Shown piece after piece: positions 26,314-34,810 of a DNA stretch of 64,000 nucleotides (positions are counted from its first letter, which is position 1; each line of letters opens with the position of its first letter). The notes beneath the pieces were generated by a model. That model was not told the origin of the DNA. It searched no databases and was given only the letters and a program-made list of their open reading frames with translations. Source of the DNA: JANMJD01 sp963828405 (GTDB lineage Bacteria > Actinomycetota > Acidimicrobiia > Acidimicrobiales > Ilumatobacteraceae). The position numbers and the translations under genes are program-made. The stretch spans positions 62,001-126,000 of the forward strand of contig CAWHEG010000029.1 in assembly GCA_963828405.1 (NCBI GenBank). The letters are read 5' to 3'.

Positions 26314-27702
26314 CGGTTGAGAGGTGCAGCGTAGCGCCGTCGGCGTGAGCCGCGCGGCGAGGAGCCCGCCGACGACGCCGACGACGATCATCGTCGAGAA
26401 CACCCGGCGCACCCCGGTGACCGTGTCGGGCGCCGAGGCGACGACGGCGATGGCGATGGCCACCCACAGGGTGTTGCCGACATCGGTGAAGATCCGGGTC
26501 ATCGCCCCGCCGATGCCGAGCCGGGCCACGGGAACGGCCGACATCGCCGCCGACTGGGTCGCCGCGTGGGCGAGGCCGACACCGACGGCATAGAGCACCG
26601 CGCCCGGCACCCAGACGGCGAGCAGGCGGCGTTCGTCGCCGACACGGATGAGCAGGAACAGCCCGGCGAGGACGAAGAAGGCGGCCCCGGGCACGATCAC
26701 CCGACGGTGCCCGTGGCGGTCGGCCCAGCGGCCGGCGGCGAAGGTGAGGGGCCCGGCGATGGCCGGGATGATCGCCACGGCCAGACCGCCCCGGAACCGG
26801 CTCAGTCCCCAGACGTCGGTCATCAGCACGATGCTGGTCAGGAACATCGCCCCGAAGTGCCCGGCGACCACGAAGCCGAGCATGCTGCCGATGCGGAAGC
26901 GTCGTTCGCGCCACAGCGAGAGATCGAGGATCGGATCGGGGTGGAGTCGGCAGCGTCGGATCAGGGAGGGCAGGAGCACGGCCGCCCCGAGCAGCGACAC
27001 GGAGATCCGCGGGTCGGCCCAACCCCAGTCGTCGGCCTGCACGATGCCGAAGGCGAGCGCGGTGACCCCGCCGACGAGGAGGGTGACACCGACGAGATCG
27101 GGGCGGCCACGGTTGCCGGCATCGCGCCCCGGAGCGGTCGCCGGCAGCATCCGTGCCCCGAGGCCGATGGTCAACAGGCTGATCGGGATGCTCGCCGCGA
27201 ACGTCCAGCGCCAGCCCACCGAATCGATCAGCGCCCCGCCGACCACCGGGCCGATCGCCGAGAAGATGCCGCCCAGCGCGCCGATCGCGCCGACGGCGCT
27301 CGAGCGGCGTTCGAGCGGGAAGGCGGTGAGCACGATGGCCTGGGCGGCGGGGCCCTCGGCGGCGAGCCCGGCCGCCTGGACCACCCGGGCGGCGATGAGC
27401 AGCCCCAGCGTCGGCGCTGTGGCGACGAGCGCCGAGCCGAGGGCGAACACGGCGACGCCGATGAGGAACTGGCGCTTGCGGCCGATGCGGTCGGCCAACC
27501 AACCGCAGGGCACGGTCAGTGCGGCCACGGTGATCGAGAACGCGGTCATCGCCCACGACACCGACGACGCCGGGGCGTCGAAGGAGCGCTGCAGTTCGGG
27601 GAAGGCGACGAAGACGATCGAGTAGTTGAGGGTGCCGACCACCATCGCCCCGGCGACGAGCGCGAACGTGGACCACGGGGAGCTCGCCGCCGGCCGATGC
27701 AT
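26281..27702 (-). CDS. MFS transporter, DHA2-like (12-14 helices)
   Basis: A 473-residue major facilitator protein. The first helices (WSTFALVAGAMVVGTLNYSIVFVAFPELQRSF) and the loop GWLADRIGRKRQF (motif A) mark the family, and GGIFSAIGPVVGGALIDSVGWRWTFAASIP is motif C, usual in drug:H+ antiporters. Start is ATG at 27702. The stop TGA lies inside the CTGAGA motif of the downstream TPP riboswitch, so the last 10 codons are also aptamer sequence. It is on the same strand as the thi genes, and could carry a thiamine-related compound or a drug; neither is shown. Confidence 0.88.
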   Translation of the reverse strand: MHRPAASSPWSTFALVAGAMVVGTLNYSIVFVAFPELQRSFDAPASSVSWAMTAFSITVAALTVPCGWLADRIGRKRQFLIGVAVFALGSALVATAPTLGLLIAARVVQAAGLAAEGPAAQAIVLTAFPLERRSSAVGAIGALGGIFSAIGPVVGGALIDSVGWRWTFAASIPISLLTIGLGARMLPATAPGRDAGNRGRPDLVGVTLLVGGVTALAFGIVQADDWGWADPRISVSLLGAAVLLPSLIRRCRLHPDPILDLSLWRERRFRIGSMLGFVVAGHFGAMFLTSIVLMTDVWGLSRFRGGLAVAIIPAIAGPLTFAAGRWADRHGHRRVIVPGAAFFVLAGLFLLIRVGDERRLLAVWVPGAVLYAVGVGLAHAATQSAAMSAVPVARLGIGGAMTRIFTDVGNTLWVAIAIAVVASAPDTVTGVRRVFSTMIVVGVVGGLLAARLTPTALRCTSQPHTGSSEVPPG

Positions 27703-27769
27703 GCCACCGTCTACGTCATCGCGACACCGGGCCGCAAGACGTCGGGTTCCTCGAGGTCGCCCGAGTCGT

Positions 27770-28591
27770 TCAGACCCGGCAGATGATCTCGCCGTGGGGG
27801 ATCGTCCAGTAGCCGTCGGGGTGCTCCGACCACTTGAGGAACGCCCGGGCGACGTCGTCGAGGTCACCCGGTGACGCCACGCCCTCGGCGACGAGCTGCT
27901 CGGCGAACGCCGAGGCCGTGACCCGGTCCGCCCACGTCCCCGCCCACCACTGCCGATCCTCCGGGGTGGAGAAGCACCACACAGAGGCGGTGGCCGCCAC
28001 GTCGGTGAAGCCGGCGGCGTGGGCCCAGCCCAACATCGACCGGCCGGCGTCCGGCTCGCCGCCGTTGCGGCGGGCGACGTCTCGGTACCACGCCAGCCAA
28101 CGGTCGAGCCGCTCGTCGGGCGGGGCCCACGTGAACGCCTCGTAATCGGCGTCGCGGGCGGCGACGAGACCTCCTGGCCGGACGAGCCGTCGCCACTCGG
28201 CGAGCGCGGCGACCGGCTCGGAGAGGTGCTGGAGGACCTGATGGGCATGGACCACGTCGACGCAGTGGTCGGCCAGGTCGAGGGCATAGGCGTCGGCGAC
28301 GGCGAACGTCAAGCGGACCGGCGGCGAGTCGGGCGCCGATGCCAGGTCCTCGGCGCGGCGGCGGGCGGCGGTGATCGCCGTCTCGGAGGAGTCGATGCCG
28401 ACCACGGCGCCGGGGAACACGAGGCGGGCCAGATCGATGGTGATCGTGCCGGGGCCGCAGCCGATGTCGAGCACGTCCATCCCCGAGCGCAGATGAGGGA
28501 GGAGGTAGCCCGCCGAGCTCTCCGCCGTGCGCACGCTGTGGGCGCGCAGCACGCTGGCATGGTGCCCGTGGGTGTACCTGGTGTTCGACAT
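27770..28591 (-). CDS. SAM-dependent methyltransferase
   Basis: A 273-residue class I methyltransferase. Motif I is MDVLDIGCGPGTITIDLAR (about residues 40-58), motif II VVGIDSSETAI, and the post-motif CVDVVHAHQVLQHLSEPVAAL with RRLVRPGGLVAARDADY. The pattern is of the UbiE/COQ5-like group. I chose ATG at 28591 (MSNTRYTHGHHASVLRAH) as the N-terminus since it matches the family; the longer ATG at 28618 adds nine non-conserved residues. Its substrate is unknown. It is transcribed away from the LysE gene and toward the MFS gene. Confidence 0.88.
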   Translation of the reverse strand: MSNTRYTHGHHASVLRAHSVRTAESSAGYLLPHLRSGMDVLDIGCGPGTITIDLARLVFPGAVVGIDSSETAITAARRRAEDLASAPDSPPVRLTFAVADAYALDLADHCVDVVHAHQVLQHLSEPVAALAEWRRLVRPGGLVAARDADYEAFTWAPPDERLDRWLAWYRDVARRNGGEPDAGRSMLGWAHAAGFTDVAATASVWCFSTPEDRQWWAGTWADRVTASAFAEQLVAEGVASPGDLDDVARAFLKWSEHPDGYWTIPHGEIICRV

Positions 28592-28706
28592 CGGACCAGT
28601 ATGAACCGCGGTCGGCATCGATGGGCTGATTCGGGACCTTGCCGGGCCCGGGCGCGGGCGTCACGGTACCCCGGAGGCACAAACCGCTCGCCGGGACAGG
28701 GGTTTC

Positions 28707-29369
28707 GTGCCTACGGTCGTCTCCGTGCCACCGCTGAACGTTCTCCCCGTGTTCGCCGGGGCGTCCCTCGCGTTGCTGTTGGTCCCCGGTCCGGCGGTGC
28801 TGTTCATCGTCGCCCGCAGCAGCGCCCAGGGGACCCGGGCCGGTCTCGTCTCGGTGCTCGGCGTGCACGCCGCGTCGATCCTCCACGTGCTCGGGGCGGT
28901 TGCCGGCCTGTCGGCCGTCGTGGTTGCCTCATCGGCCGCCTTCACGACCGTGAAGATCGTCGGCGGGCTCTACCTGATCGTCATCGGGGTGAGGTCGTTG
29001 CGTGGCGCCCGGTCGGTGGCGCGGCGGGCGGAGCCGGTCGACCGGCCGCCGCGGAGGCTGTTCGGGGAGGCGCTGATGGTCAACCTGTTCAATCCGAAGG
29101 TGGCCCTCTTCTTCCTCGCCTTCCTGCCCCAGTTCGTGCGTCCCGAGAACGGCCGGATCTGGTCGCAGACGCTCGTGCTCGGCCTGCTCTACGTGCTGCT
29201 CGGGTTGTGCTCCGACGCGATCTACGCCGTGGTGGGCGCCCGCGCCGGGTGCTGGTTCGCCCAGCGAACGGCGCCGAAGCTCCGCGCCGGCCGGTACGCC
29301 GAGGGCGGCATCCTCATCGCCCTCGGGCTGCTCACCCTCGCCCTGCCCCACCGACGGGCGGCGAGGTAG
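28707..29369 (+). CDS. LysE/RhtB family amino-acid exporter
   Basis: A 220-residue protein with about six membrane helices. The first helix carries ALLLVPGPAVLFIVARSSAQGTRAGLVSVLG (LysE family signature with PGP), and the cytoplasmic loop is followed by FGEALMVNLFNPKVALFFLAFLPQFV, also typical. Such proteins export basic or small neutral amino acids or homoserine lactones. GTG at 28707 is the start chosen; the GTG at 28725 is also possible. No regulator of the LysG type is adjacent. Confidence 0.9.
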   Translation: MPTVVSVPPLNVLPVFAGASLALLLVPGPAVLFIVARSSAQGTRAGLVSVLGVHAASILHVLGAVAGLSAVVVASSAAFTTVKIVGGLYLIVIGVRSLRGARSVARRAEPVDRPPRRLFGEALMVNLFNPKVALFFLAFLPQFVRPENGRIWSQTLVLGLLYVLLGLCSDAIYAVVGARAGCWFAQRTAPKLRAGRYAEGGILIALGLLTLALPHRRAAR

Positions 29370-29427
29370 ACCGGCACCCGTCGTCTGCCTGGAGGGGCGT
29401 TTATCCTGGTGAAGCACAGTTTTTCGG

Positions 29428-29456
29428 TTGATTCTCGCTACGAACACCTGTACGCT
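29428..29456 (+). promoter_or_regulatory. Putative promoter: -35 TTGATT, 17 bases, -10 TACGCT
   Basis: TTGATT at 29428-29433 and TACGCT at 29451-29456 are 17 bases apart and end 7 bases before the ATG at 29464. A transcript would begin at or near the start codon, so it would be leaderless. The region is visibly more AT-rich than its surroundings. The LexA-like box overlaps the -10 element. Confidence 0.45.
29441..29454. promoter_or_regulatory. LexA-like (SOS) box
   Basis: CGAAC-ACCT-GTACG matches the actinobacterial SOS box (CGAAC-N4-GTTCG) with one mismatch in the right half (GTTC to GTAC). It lies 10 bases before the ATG of the DUF222-HNH gene and over the predicted -10, where LexA would block transcription. 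In Mycobacterium tuberculosis several 13E12-family genes of this type are in the LexA regulon, which fits. Confidence 0.5.
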
Positions 29457-29463
29457 GAGAGGC

Positions 29464-30624
29464 ATGTCGACAGCGACGGTCGAACTCGACGAGAGCCACC
29501 TCGCCCTCGACGAGTTCGCCGCCGCCTGGGCCGCCCACGAACGCAGCGCAGCCCGCTTGGCGCTCGCCGTCGCACGATTCGACGCCCGCAACGACTACCG
29601 CCACGACGGCTCCGTCACGATGACCGCCTGGCTGCGCCACCACTGCCGGATGTCCGACCGCGACGCCGGCACCCTGGTACGACGGGGACGGTTCCTCCAC
29701 CGCCACGACCGCGTCGCCTGCGCCGCCGTCACCTCCGCCCTGTCGGCCGGACAGATCGGCGCGATCCAGGCGGCCGTCACCGCGGTCACCGAACCGGTCT
29801 TCGTCGCCCAGGACCGGTCACTCGTCGATCACGTCGCCGCGTTGGATGTGCGCTACACCCAGGTCGCCTGCCGCATCTGGAGGCAACACGCCGAAGCAAT
29901 CGCCGATCTACCCGAACCGTCGGTGCCCGACCGGGAGTTGTCGTTCACCCGCGCCGATGACGGCACGATGCTCGGTCGGTTCGTGTTCGAACCAGCCCTC
30001 GCCGCCGAGTTCGAACGGGCCATCGGCACCGCCTCCACCTGGGACGGCGAACACGACCAACGCGCCCCTCAGACCCGCCGAGCCGACGCCCTGTTCGACA
30101 TCGTCGCCTTCTTCAACCGCAACCACGACCACCCCGGCACACCACGACATCGACCCCACATCGAGATCACCATCGACGCCGACGACCTTCACCGGGCACG
30201 CTGCCACGCTTCGACCGTCGACGGCGACCGGCTCGCCGCCTCCAGCGTCGACGCCTACCTGTGCGACACATGGATGCAGCGGATCACCACATCCGGGTCG
30301 ATTCCGCTCGACATCGGCCGGGCCACCCGAACCGTGCCGCTCGATCTGTTCCGGGCCGTCGCCCACCGCGACGGCGGCTGCCGGTATCCAGGGTGCACGA
30401 AGCGGATCGCCTGGACCGAAGCCCACCACATCACCTTCTGGCGCCACGGCGGCCCCACATCGCTCGACAACCTGGTCCTGTTGTGCTCGCGCCACCACCA
30501 CCTCATCCACCGACCCGGATGGCACCTCAAGCTCCTCCCCGACGGCAACGTCCACATCGCCACCCCTGCCGGCCGAACGCACACCTCCCAACCCCGACCA
30601 CCCACCCACCGACTCCAACTCTGA
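29464..30624 (+). CDS. DUF222 and HNH endonuclease-domain protein (13E12-repeat family)
   Basis: A 386-residue protein of the DUF222-HNH type (the REP13E12 family). The N-terminal two thirds are the helical DUF222 domain (ALDEFAAAWAAHERSAARLALAVARFDARN). The C-terminus is an HNH nuclease: CRYPGCTKRIAWTEAHHITFWRHGG (Cys pair, then catalytic HH), and LDNLVLLCSRHHHLIHRPGWHL. The start is ATG at 29464, before which a promoter and LexA-like box lie. Codon use (more A/C endings, many Asn/Thr/His) differs from the neighbours. These genes are spread in many copies in actinobacterial genomes and are thought to be mobile. Confidence 0.9.
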   Translation: MSTATVELDESHLALDEFAAAWAAHERSAARLALAVARFDARNDYRHDGSVTMTAWLRHHCRMSDRDAGTLVRRGRFLHRHDRVACAAVTSALSAGQIGAIQAAVTAVTEPVFVAQDRSLVDHVAALDVRYTQVACRIWRQHAEAIADLPEPSVPDRELSFTRADDGTMLGRFVFEPALAAEFERAIGTASTWDGEHDQRAPQTRRADALFDIVAFFNRNHDHPGTPRHRPHIEITIDADDLHRARCHASTVDGDRLAASSVDAYLCDTWMQRITTSGSIPLDIGRATRTVPLDLFRAVAHRDGGCRYPGCTKRIAWTEAHHITFWRHGGPTSLDNLVLLCSRHHHLIHRPGWHLKLLPDGNVHIATPAGRTHTSQPRPPTHRLQL

Positions 30625-30697
30625 TCAGTCGGAAGGCTGGAGGCACATCAACAGTGGTCGAGGCTCGACCGGGTTCGGGCGCGGGTAGGTTCCGGCG

Positions 30698-31537
30698 ATG
30701 AAGATCTCGCCCCGTTACGAGGGATCGCCGATCCTGGACTTCCCCGGTGTGCCCGCCGATTCGCTGGCGGCCACGGTGCGACAGCGTCGGCGGATGGAAT
30801 CGACCCTGGCCGGGCTGGCCGATGCCGATTGGCGCGCCCCGAGCCGCTGCGCCGCTTGGACGGTGCGCGACGTGGTCGCCCACCTCGTCGGGGTCAACGG
30901 CTTCTGGCACGCCTCGATCAGGGCCGGTCTCGCCGGGAGCCCGACCCGGGTGCTCGGCAGTTTCGACCCCGCCCGGACGCCGGCGGTGATGGTCTCGACG
31001 ATGGCCACGTTGCCCGATCAGGAGGTCCTCGACCAGTTCGTGGCCTCCAACGATGCGTTGCTCGCGGCGATGACCGCCCTCGGCGATGGCGGTTGGCTGA
31101 CGATCGCCGAGTCACCCGCCGGGCACGTCCCGATCCGCGTCCTGGCGATGCACGCGCTGTGGGACGCCTGGATTCACGAGCGCGACATCGCCATCCCCCT
31201 CGGCCTGCCGTGCGCCGCCGAGGACGATGAGGTGGCCGCCTGCCTGAAGTACGCGGCGGCGATCAGCCCGGCACTCGCCATCGGCTTCGGGCTGCCCGCC
31301 GTCGGTCGATTGGCCGTCGAGGGCACCGATCCGGTGGTCGGGTTCGTGCTCGCGGTCGGTGACTCCGTGCGGTTGGCAGACAGGGTGCACGGAACGGTCG
31401 AGGTGCCGTGCCTACGCGGCCCGAGCGTCGACCTGGTCGAGGCGTTGAGCTTGCGTACCCCGCTGCCGGACGTCGCTCCACCCGAATGGCGTCGGATGCT
31501 GGACGGCCTCGCCATGGCCTTCGACGCCGCGCCGTAG
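30698..31537 (+). CDS. Maleylpyruvate isomerase family mycothiol-dependent enzyme (copy 3)
   Basis: A 279-residue member of the mycothiol-dependent DinB-type family, TIGR03083-like. The metal-binding pattern is CAAWTVRDVVAHLVGVNGFW and ALWDAWIHERDIAIPLG. The C-terminal part (about residues 190-279) is a further domain with strands (VVGFVLAVGDSVRLADRVHG), often seen with these proteins and similar to SCP-2-like folds. Start is ATG at 30698 with the N-terminus MKISPRYEGSP. Substrate unknown. Confidence 0.82.
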   Translation: MKISPRYEGSPILDFPGVPADSLAATVRQRRRMESTLAGLADADWRAPSRCAAWTVRDVVAHLVGVNGFWHASIRAGLAGSPTRVLGSFDPARTPAVMVSTMATLPDQEVLDQFVASNDALLAAMTALGDGGWLTIAESPAGHVPIRVLAMHALWDAWIHERDIAIPLGLPCAAEDDEVAACLKYAAAISPALAIGFGLPAVGRLAVEGTDPVVGFVLAVGDSVRLADRVHGTVEVPCLRGPSVDLVEALSLRTPLPDVAPPEWRRMLDGLAMAFDAAP

Positions 31538-31605
31538 GCGCGACGTCCCGGGGCACCGTCCGCCCGGCGACGGCCCGGGCTTCGGCCCGACGCGTCGGAT
31601 GCCGG

Positions 31606-32524
31606 TCAGACGGGTGACCGATGGACGTCTGGCTCGATGTAGATCACCCGGGCGATCGGCACGGCGGCGCGGATCTCCGCTTCGACGGCATCGATCGCCT
31701 CGGGCGAGTCCGGCGAGAGAGAGCGTCCGGTCGAACTCCAGCTTGGCGCCGACGAGCAACTCGTCGGGTCCGAGGTGCTGCGTGCGCATGTGGATCACCC
31801 GGTTGACCTTCCCGTTCGCAGCCATCGCCGCGGCGATCGCGGCCTCCTGCTCGGGCGAGGCCGACTCGCCGATGAGCAGGCCCTTCATCTCGACCGCCAG
31901 GACGAGGGCGACGGCCACCAGCAGGATGCCGATGGCCAGCGAGCCGGCGGCGTCCCACCGCGGGTTGTGGGTGACCTCGGAGAGCACGACGCCGCCGAGG
32001 GCGAGGAAGAGGCCGACTTCGGCGGCGGTGTCCTCGAGCAGGACGACCGGCAGTTCGGGGGACTTCGCGTGGCGGATGAAGGCCCACCACGACGTCGAAC
32101 GCGCCTTGACGTGATTGGCCTCCTTGACGGCCGTCATCAGCGAGAACGTCTCGAGGGCGATGGCGAACACCAGGATGCCGATCGCCACCGGGAGGTTCTC
32201 GGTCTCGTGCGGATGGCGGATCTTCGACACGCCCTCGTAGATGGCGAACATGCCGCCGAGGCTGAACAGCACGAGGGCGACGACGAACGACCAGAAGTAG
32301 CGCTCCCGGCCGAAGCCGAACGGGTGGCGTGCCGTCGCCCTGGCCTGCGCCCGTTTGGACCCGAGCATCAGCAGGGCCTGGTTCCCCGTGTCGGCGAACG
32401 AGTGGAACGACTCGGCGAGCAGGCCGGCCGATCGGGTGATCAGGAACCCGATGAACTTGGCCACGGCGATTCCGAGATTGGCGACGAACGCGGCGATGAT
32501 CGCCTTGCGGCTACCTTCCTGCAT
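31606..32524 (-). CDS. Cation diffusion facilitator (CDF) transporter with a C-terminal frameshift
   Basis: A CDF-family metal efflux pump (Zn2+, Fe2+, Mn2+ or similar). Six helices are visible, with the TM2 metal site in LLAESFHSFADTGNQALLMLG and a TM5 site in VVLLEDTAAEVGLFLALGG. The cytoplasmic domain reads normally to LVGAKLEFDRTLS. The next codons in frame are nonsense and run on to 31412. In the +1 frame the proper end appears (SPDSPEAIDAVEAEIRAAVP... stop at 31606). The break lies in or near the (GA)4G run at 31715-31723; removing one base gives 305 residues. The loss affects only the last 40 residues. It overlaps the copy-3 gene if read without correction. Confidence 0.85.
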
Positions 32525-32527
32525 CGG

Positions 32528-33325
32528 TCAGAGACCGCCCAGGGCGAGCCACTGGGTGGCGGCCGCCGGGTCGCCGGCGATGTCGACGGCCCCATCGGCG
32601 ACGGGGCGACCCCACAGACGCAGGAGCAGATCCTCGGCCCGACCGCGCAACGCTGCGTCACCCTTGGCGTGCTGCCTGGCCAGCTGGAGCGAGGCGTCGT
32701 CGCCGACCGACACGAGCCACTCACCGGCGGTGTCCAGGCAATGGACGTGCACGCTCGTCGTCGGCAGTGCGATCGACGAACCGGCCTGCCCCGAGCGCTG
32801 GATCAGCCGGGGGAGCATGATCTCGAAGTACTCGTCGATCCCGTCGGCGGCCAGGGCCGGGTCGATCGGGGTGACGTCGCCACCCCCGACGCCGGCCACC
32901 GCATGTTCGGCATCCCAACGGTGGACCGTCGTCTCCTGCGCCTGCCGGCGGGGCCACACCCGGTTGACCCGCTCGGTCGGGAAGACGTGCCACGTCGGCG
33001 CGTCGGGGTCGAGGCCCTCGAGCACGGCGCTCAGGCCGGTGGCCGCCTCGAGGTACCAGTCGGCGTAGCCGTCGTCGGCCGGTGGCGTCGGGGCCGAGAA
33101 GTCGACGCGGGCCCCGGTCGCCGCCGCCTGGGTGGCCCACAGGTGGACCGCCACCAGGTGTTCGACCAACCGGCGCAGGTCCCATCCCGGGCAGGCGGCG
33201 ACCGGAGCGTCGAGCGGGCCGCGACGGACGGCGTCGGCGAACAGGCGGGACTGGCGGCGCAGGTGGGCGACGTTGGCCGCCGGATCGAGCCTGGCGGCCG
33301 GCGTCGGGGTGTGTTGGTGTGCCAT
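32528..33325 (-). CDS. Maleylpyruvate isomerase family mycothiol-dependent enzyme (copy 4)
   Basis: A 265-residue member of the same family. The first metal site is CPGWDLRRLVEHLVAVHLW and the second AQETTVHRWDAEHAVAG. A C-terminal strand-rich domain ends GDPAAATQWLALGGL, the usual ending of TIGR03083 proteins. Start at 33325 (ATG) gives MAHQHTPTPAARLDPAAN. It lies 3 bases upstream of the CDF gene on the same strand, so they are probably cotranscribed. Confidence 0.85.
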   Translation of the reverse strand: MAHQHTPTPAARLDPAANVAHLRRQSRLFADAVRRGPLDAPVAACPGWDLRRLVEHLVAVHLWATQAAATGARVDFSAPTPPADDGYADWYLEAATGLSAVLEGLDPDAPTWHVFPTERVNRVWPRRQAQETTVHRWDAEHAVAGVGGGDVTPIDPALAADGIDEYFEIMLPRLIQRSGQAGSSIALPTTSVHVHCLDTAGEWLVSVGDDASLQLARQHAKGDAALRGRAEDLLLRLWGRPVADGAVDIAGDPAAATQWLALGGL

Positions 33326-33361
33326 GTCACGAAGGTAGCGCCACCAGATAGCGTTCGCCGT

Positions 33362-34003
33362 GTGAGTCCGCTCGAAGCACTTGCCCAGGACCCGGCCCAG
33401 CTACGTAGTGAGCCGATCATCGAGATCACTCCCGAGGCGTTGGGGAAGCTCGTCGAGCTGCGCGCCGACGAACCCGAGGCCGAACGCATGGGCCTGCGGC
33501 TCGAGGTCATCTCGGCGGCCGGTCAGGACTTCCGCTACGACCTGTCGTTCGACGTCGTGACCAAGGCGGCGTTCACCGACGAGGTCCGCACCCACGGCGT
33601 GCTCAAGGTGATCATCCCGGCCAAGGACCTCGACAGCCTGCGGGGCGCCACGCTCGACTACGCCGACGCCACCGGGCTGATCCTGCGCAACCCCAACAAG
33701 CCCGCCGCCGTCCGCCCCGAGGGTCTGATCGATGGCGACGACGTCTCGGCCGAGATCGAGACGATCATCTCCACCGAGGTCAACCCGGCGTTGGCCGCCC
33801 ACGGCGGCTTCGTCAGCTACGTCGGTCACGACGGCGAGGGCACGGCCTACATGACCATGGGCGGCGGCTGCCACGGCTGCTCGATGAGCCGGATGACGAT
33901 GCTCGAAGGCGTGCAGACGACGATCGTCGACCAGGTCGACGGCATCGTGCGCGTCGCCGACATCACCGACCACACCACCGGCGACAACCCGTTCTACTCC
34001 TGA
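33362..34003 (+). CDS. NfuA-like iron-sulfur cluster assembly protein
   Basis: A 213-residue protein with two parts. Residues 15-110 are a HesB/IscA-like domain (IIEITPEALGKLVELRADEPE) with no cysteines, as in NfuA of E. coli. Residues 125-200 are a NifU C-terminal domain with EVNPALAAHGGFVSYVG and the cluster-binding CHGCSMSRMTMLEGVQ. Such proteins deliver 4Fe-4S clusters to target enzymes. Start is GTG at 33362, which fits the usual N-terminus. It is divergent from the copy-4 gene across 36 bases. Confidence 0.9.
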   Translation: MSPLEALAQDPAQLRSEPIIEITPEALGKLVELRADEPEAERMGLRLEVISAAGQDFRYDLSFDVVTKAAFTDEVRTHGVLKVIIPAKDLDSLRGATLDYADATGLILRNPNKPAAVRPEGLIDGDDVSAEIETIISTEVNPALAAHGGFVSYVGHDGEGTAYMTMGGGCHGCSMSRMTMLEGVQTTIVDQVDGIVRVADITDHTTGDNPFYS

Positions 34004-34085
34004 ACCGGCCGGGAGCTCTCGCAGGCGGTTGCTCTCCGCCCGCCCGGAGAGCACGGCGCCGAGCGCGGCGCGTAGCGTGGGACCG

Positions 34086-34781
34086 ATGACGGACCACCCG
34101 CCGCCCTCGATCGCCCAGCTCTACCGCGCCGCGCAAGCGAGCTGTTCGGTGCTGTTGCGCAGCCTCACCGCCGCCGACCTCGCCCGGCCGGTCCCGGCGC
34201 TGCCCGGATGGACGGTGCGCGACACGGTGTCGCACCTCGTCGGCGTCACCGACGACGCGATCAACGGCCGGATGGAGGGCGCCCCGGGCGAGGCGTGGAC
34301 CGCCGCCCAGCTCGCCCGTTGGCACGACGCCGGCGTCGTCGATCTCCTCGACCAGTGGGACGCCCAGGCCGCCGCCTTCGCCGATGCCATCGAAGCCATC
34401 GGCGAGAGCCGCCCGCCGATCGACTGCCATGCCCACGAGCAGGACATCCGCGCAGCGCTCGGTCGCCCGGGCAACCGCGACCACGCCGTCATCGATGTCG
34501 CCTCGGCGGCGATGATCGCCGGAGTCCGAGCGGGCCGGCCGCTCGTCGTCGAACTGCAGGACGGGACCGTGCGCAGGGGCGGGGCGAGGGACACCGGCGT
34601 CGACGCCGCCCCGTGCGAGCCGCTCGTGCTGCGCGGGGTGACGGCGTTCGAGATCTTCCGGTCGCGCCTCGGGCGCCGCAGCCGGGCCCAGGTCGAGGCC
34701 TACGACTGGAGCGACGACCCCGCCGACGTGCTCGCCGGCTGGTTCGTCTTCGGGCCGGCGGCGACCGCGGTCATCGAATAG
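34086..34781 (+). CDS. Maleylpyruvate isomerase family mycothiol-dependent enzyme (copy 5)
   Basis: A 231-residue member with ALPGWTVRDTVSHLVGVTDDAINGR and the second site CHAHEQDIRAALGRPGN. The C-terminal domain is short. I chose ATG at 34086 (MTDHPPPSIAQLYRAAQA). It is followed 29 bases later by the kynureninase gene on the same strand and may share its transcript. Function unknown. Confidence 0.85.
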   Translation: MTDHPPPSIAQLYRAAQASCSVLLRSLTAADLARPVPALPGWTVRDTVSHLVGVTDDAINGRMEGAPGEAWTAAQLARWHDAGVVDLLDQWDAQAAAFADAIEAIGESRPPIDCHAHEQDIRAALGRPGNRDHAVIDVASAAMIAGVRAGRPLVVELQDGTVRRGGARDTGVDAAPCEPLVLRGVTAFEIFRSRLGRRSRAQVEAYDWSDDPADVLAGWFVFGPAATAVIE

Positions 34782-34810
34782 GCCGCAGCGGAGCGGCGTA
34801 CATTGCCCGG

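Noticed and set aside
30600..30700. Ends of an insertion sequence around the DUF222-HNH gene
   Set aside because: I saw no inverted ends or target duplication near 29390-29460 or 30620-30700.
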